DNA from: Viscum album
Taxonomy: Eukaryota > Streptophyta > Magnoliopsida > Santalales > Viscaceae
Assembly: GCA_963277665.1 (NCBI GenBank)
Contig: OY728147.1
Coordinates: forward strand, 1,263,927,424 to 1,263,991,423
DNA: 64,000 bases
Direction of reading: 5' to 3'
Positions 60,613 through 64,000 of the stretch are shown piece by piece. Under the pieces are notes generated by a model. That model ran no database searches and had not been told where the DNA came from. It saw nothing but the letters and a program-made list of their open reading frames with translations. Position numbers and translations under genes: made by a program. The stretch's first letter is position 1. Each line of letters opens with the position of its first letter.

Positions 60613-61431
60613 TTACACTGGAAGGTCATGTTCATCCTTGCATTGATAGATGATCATAGATTGATCTGGAATATGAAATGTGACTTCCCTTCTTTGGAAA
60701 TTGATATGAGCTCCGTATAAAGAAAGCCAATCCATGCCAAGAATCACATCAAATTCCACTAAAGGAAGGATCAGAAGACTTGCAGGAAGCACTTTCCCAC
60801 AAACGTCAATTGGAGAAGAATTATAAACTTTTGATGCGATTGATGTGCCATTAGGTGTTGTCACAGCTAACTCAACATCTAATTGTTGAGGTAATACGGT
60901 GATACCCTTAGCAAATTCTTCAAAAATAAAAGAGTGGGTGGATCCATAATCAAATAAAACATTTGCTACTTTAATGTGGATGGTAAGTTTACCTTTCACC
61001 ACTTCGTTATCGTACTCCACATCGCTGATAGAAATTGCATGTGACTTTCCTTTGTCGTTAGCCTTAAGAGTTTGTTGACGTCGACCATCATCATCAACCC
61101 TTGGATTTGGGCATTGATTGGCATAATCCCCCATCTCCTTGCATTTGAAACATTGAAGTGTAGTAGGTTCATTCTGTGTATCCCTTCCTTTGTTTGCATC
61201 ATTTGACATCTTTTTCCCATCATCGCGGCATTCAAATGCCCGATGACCTTCCTTTACACATTTGAAACATTTACTTGTCCCTTTAAGACAAATCCCTCCA
61301 TGTTTCTTTCCACACTTTGAGCATAAGGGAAAGCTCATCTTCTTTTTAGTGTGCTCTTTAGATTTTCCTTTGAATTCCATTTTCATCTTCTTATCAAACC
61401 CATACGACTGATGGGTTACTCCAATCTCCAT
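60613..61431 (-). CDS. Element C gag zinc knuckles and protease
   Basis: 272 residues. Residues about 37-69 hold the Tekay-type 'CSKCGKKHGGICLKGTSKCF' and 'CVKEGHRAFEC' zinc region; residues about 94-107 hold a second knuckle CFKCKEMGDYANQC, in which the usual His is Asp. A retropepsin follows with 'VLFDYGSTHSFI' (about residue 155): the D-S/T-G active-site triad reads D-Y-G, so the protease is probably inactive. 'VILGMDWL' further on matches the family's flap-side motif. The ORF ends at an in-frame TAA at 60613. Confidence 0.85.
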   Translation of the reverse strand: MEIGVTHQSYGFDKKMKMEFKGKSKEHTKKKMSFPLCSKCGKKHGGICLKGTSKCFKCVKEGHRAFECRDDGKKMSNDANKGRDTQNEPTTLQCFKCKEMGDYANQCPNPRVDDDGRRQQTLKANDKGKSHAISISDVEYDNEVVKGKLTIHIKVANVLFDYGSTHSFIFEEFAKGITVLPQQLDVELAVTTPNGTSIASKVYNSSPIDVCGKVLPASLLILPLVEFDVILGMDWLSLYGAHINFQRREVTFHIPDQSMIIYQCKDEHDLPV

Positions 61432-61497
61432 ATCGACTTTGAGAGCACATCGAACGATTTCCTCGTAGCTATTGAAGTCCCTTATGGATAACGCCCT

Positions 61498-62121
61498 TCA
61501 AAGACTTGGTTTTAAGCCACTAAAGAATCGATCGATCTTACACTCAGGTTGGATAATAATACCAGAAGCGTACCTTGAAAGCCTTGTAAAATTTTCTTCA
61601 TAGGTACCAACAGATTCATCAGCCCTTTGCTTCAGTTCAAGAAACTCTTTCTCCATCTTTGTTCGGAGAATACGAGGGAAGTACTTATTGAAAAATAAGT
61701 TCTTGAACTCGTCCCATTCCATGGACTCAATTTCATCCCTTTTCCTCATATTCTTAATAAGATTCCACCATTGATCAGCATCTCCTTCCAAACGATACAC
61801 TGGTAGGATGACTTTATCATGTTCAGAACATTGAAGAACTGAAAATATCTTTTCAGTAGTACTAATCCATTGTTCAGCAACTAATGGATCAGTAGACCCA
61901 CTGAAAGAAGGTGGACGCTGCCTCATGAAGGATTAAACAGAATGTTGCTCCTTACTTTTCTCGTTTGGAAGTCCTGCATGATTCATAGCTTGAGAAAGTT
62001 GTGTGAGCATGGCTACAAGATTTTGCATTCCAGCTCCCATATCGTTTGGTTGCTCAGGGGGACAATCATTGCATTTCCCATCACATTCCGCATTAACACG
62101 GTTCCTTCGGGTTCCAGCCAT
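61498..62121 (-). CDS. Element C gag, N-terminal and capsid part (two ORF segments)
   Basis: The segment 62121-61933 (62 residues, 'MAGTRRNRV..') is followed after one in-frame TAA by 61926-61498 (142 residues). The latter carries the gypsy gag (retrotrans_gag) signature: 'PPSFSGSTDPLVAEQWI', 'YRLEGDADQWW', 'FKNLFFNKYFP' and 'EFLELKQ...SVGTYEENFTRLSRYA'. It makes the particle shell in the cytoplasm. A TGA at 61498-61500 splits it from the zinc-knuckle part. Related decayed gag is found in elements A and D. Confidence 0.85.
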
Positions 62122-62331
62122 TGACTAAAACGAAGAAGAATAGTGTGAGCAACACTAATTATAATAGGAAAACCACATAATTCAAGAATAAAATTTTCAC
62201 GCTTAAGGTCTTATCCTAGGTTATTCATGGCCATTTCTAAAACACTAAGATTGTGTTCTATGCTTAGAATTATCCTTAGGGTTCTTACTAAGGCTTTCAC
62301 ATCGTAGTTTCCAAAGGTTGACTATACCTTT

Positions 62332-62343
62332 CCTCTGATACCA
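62332..62343 (-). other. Primer binding site of element C
   Basis: Minus strand TGGTATCAGAGG, 2 bp after the LTR end; the next 25 bp closely match those behind the primer site of element A. Confidence 0.9.
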
Positions 62344-62345
62344 AC

Positions 62346-64000
62346 TATAACGACCCATACTTTACATACATTGTTAATACTTCAAAATTGAAGCACACTT
62401 ATTACAACATACGACAAAACCACAAAGGACAGTATAGGTATAGTGTCTTTAGAAACTGGGAATCATAAACAACTAGTTCATAAATATTCTACAGTGACTC
62501 CCATTTATTTCATCATATCTAGGGTCCCTTTTAGCATATTCTACATAATATCCATCTTCCTGACCTGGGGAAAAGAAAATATACAAAAAAGGGTGAGCTC
62601 AAATGCTCAGCAAGGGCAAATAAAGGAAATAAAAATCATATCATATCTTTTTGAAAATCATAACCTGCAAAAGAGATCATAATATCTTAACATGGAATAA
62701 ATCATAGAAGTGAAAATGAGATCCCCATAATCATAACATAAAACTTGAAACTTTGTGGCATGCACACATAATCATGGAAAATCATTTCTTATTAGTCATG
62801 ACTAATTGCCAAGACTATCTTAGCGGAAAAAGTCCATTTCTGTACTGAGTTCACTCCTCGTTTCAGTCCTGTATCACTAAACCGAAATAACCTTCCGTTC
62901 CAGCCATGTCTATCTCATGAGATATAAATCTTTACCCAATGCATTGGAGGGAGATATAGGTCCCACCCATCTTATAATGAATCTTTTCTTATGTGTGCCA
63001 CATAAATCATAAATCATACATCATCGTATAACACATGTAACAAAAATGGGATTCTTGAAACATCATGACATCATAAAACAAATCATATAAGGTAAATTAC
63101 ATCATAAAAATAATTCCCTCACAACATAATCAAATCAATGTAATAATAGGGATAAAAACAGAACCCTTTATTATCTTAGATGGAAAATAATTTTGATAAA
63201 ACACTTGAACTCCATTCTTGAGGAAAATATCCTTTCTTCTTCAAAAACCATTTTCTTTTCTTAACATGTCATACAATAATAAACTAAAAGAAGTTGATTA
63301 AAAATAAACTTGAAAACTTGTAAAGGAAGCTTCTTTGAAATAATGTTTTAAAAATCCATTCATGCCATATAAGTTAAAAAAAACATTCTTCGTACTTTTG
63401 TCGGAAAAGTCAAAAAGTACCTCGTATGAAAAAACGACAAAAGATTATTTTCATATTATTTACTAAAAACTCACCGAAGGGTAAAATTGGATTTAAACTA
63501 TTGTAAGTGGATTAAAACAATATTACATATTGAGTGAACATGGATGTGGATGATAAAATACACCCCAGTAAATACTTACGAATAAACAATCTCGGATAAA
63601 AATGAGATTGTGATATTTCCCTTACCTTAGGTCCGATTTTCTTTGTACGTGTCCGAAGATCCTGTATAATGGTTTAAATAACGTTATTGACTTATTCCAG
63701 AATCATACATATTGATATGATATCATATATGGTCATATTCTTAGCTTCTTATTAGTAATATTTCATTTTTACTTGTTACTCGGGTCTTTATTTCCTTTTG
63801 TTCTTATGCGTGTTTTGCCGAATAAATTATTATTCTTCCTTTAAGGTTATAGATACCTTATATCCAGAATGGTATTAGTGTAACATATATCATATTTATT
63901 CATTCAATTCATTTATATAATTACTATATAATGATGATCATGTAGAACGAGTCGCATCACATCGTGGAGACGGTATTCCGTACGTACGCACGAGTGATGA
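62346..64000 (-). repeat. 5' LTR of element C, partial
   Basis: Collinear with 53979-55640 of the 3' LTR and running out of the window. It holds the conserved palindrome block at 62934-62967, a CCCCAG 3' splice signal near 62563, the 36-nt block and one CpG-rich core at the very edge (63965-64000). The TATA box lies beyond the window. Confidence 0.92.
63626..63661 (-). other. Conserved 36-nt exon-like block, 5' LTR of C
   Basis: Flanked by CTGTATAA and CCCTTAC on the plus strand (TTATACAG and GTAAGGG on the minus strand), 36 nt long as in all other copies. Confidence 0.6.

Larger units (their letters stand above)
57640..62121 (-). pseudogene. gag-pol polyprotein of element C: one frame with premature stops only
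   Basis: All recognisable gag, protease, RT, RNase H, integrase and chromodomain segments lie in the same minus-strand frame over 4,482 bp (about 1,493 codons), the usual size for a Tekay-type single-ORF polyprotein. The frame is broken by stops at 61933, 61498, 60613, 60379 and 58564 and by further stops between 58270 and 58560 and at 58030. I see no frameshift. The start ATG at 62121 lies 211 bp inside the primer site. The intact product would form particles, copy the RNA and integrate the DNA. With these stops it cannot be made in full length. Confidence 0.9.
53979..64000 (-). mobile_element. Element C: Tekay/Del-type Ty3/gypsy chromovirus retrotransposon, minus strand, right end beyond the window
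   Basis: Order on the minus strand: 5' LTR (partial here), primer site, gag-pol in one frame, purine tract, 3' LTR. The LTR is about 3.6 kb, close kin to A. It inserted in the gag region of element D; the left flank is AACCC (53974-53978), a possible 5-bp duplication whose partner lies outside the window. The visible parts of the two LTRs differ only sparsely, so insertion is fairly recent. Confidence 0.92.

Noticed and set aside
53979..64000. Endogenous plant pararetrovirus
   Set aside because: The domain order with integrase and chromodomain, the LTRs and the initiator-Met primer site fit a Ty3/gypsy chromovirus. No movement-protein or virus coat signature is present.

Overview
The window is nuclear DNA of a flowering plant and is made almost wholly of nested, mostly decayed transposable elements; I see no ordinary host gene. 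The grounds are Ty3/gypsy chromovirus (Tekay/Del-like) gag-pol with a C-terminal chromodomain, plant CACTA (En/Spm) transposase domains, initiator tRNA-Met primer binding sites, TATA-box LTR promoters and an F-box of a plant-type family. Most of the window is strongly AT-rich. The first 2 kb is GC-rich and foreign in composition. The species cannot be named from this sequence.

Layout. 1-2073: end of a GC-rich LTR (element F), cut by the window edge. 2974-19808: LTR element A, with a 5-bp target duplication, two long LTRs and only gag remains. Element B (8382-15164) sits inside A and has its own 5-bp duplication. B is a young non-autonomous LTR element whose 0.86-kb interior carries an F-box ORF instead of gag-pol. 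19814-26641: AT-rich DNA I cannot assign. 26645-48197: CACTA element E1, split by a second CACTA element, E2 (33995-46939), which landed in E1's internal array of about 182-bp repeats. Both carry transposase remnants, GC-rich leaders, subterminal palindromes, the 182-bp array and a C-rich minisatellite. 49706-53978: old LTR plus gag remnant (element D, a decayed relative of B). D is interrupted by element C (53979 to beyond 64000, minus strand), whose gag-pol lies in a single frame broken only by stop codons.

How it fits together. A and C are one family with matching LTRs; B and D form a second, related family. All four share an LTR plan: TATA box, short first exon ending AAGAG|GTAA, an exon-like block that is 36 nt in every copy of A, B and C between a TTATACAG-type 3' splice signal and AAG|GTAAGGG, a block with the palindrome CCAATGCATTGG, and a 3' splice signal shortly before the LTR end and primer binding site. 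This suggests a conserved spliced leader inside the LTRs. Element B appears to use that leader to express a captured F-box protein, and this is the most unusual system in the window. The CACTA pair is the second point of interest: each element carries near-nucleosome-length tandem repeats and a strand-biased G4-capable minisatellite at its 3' side.
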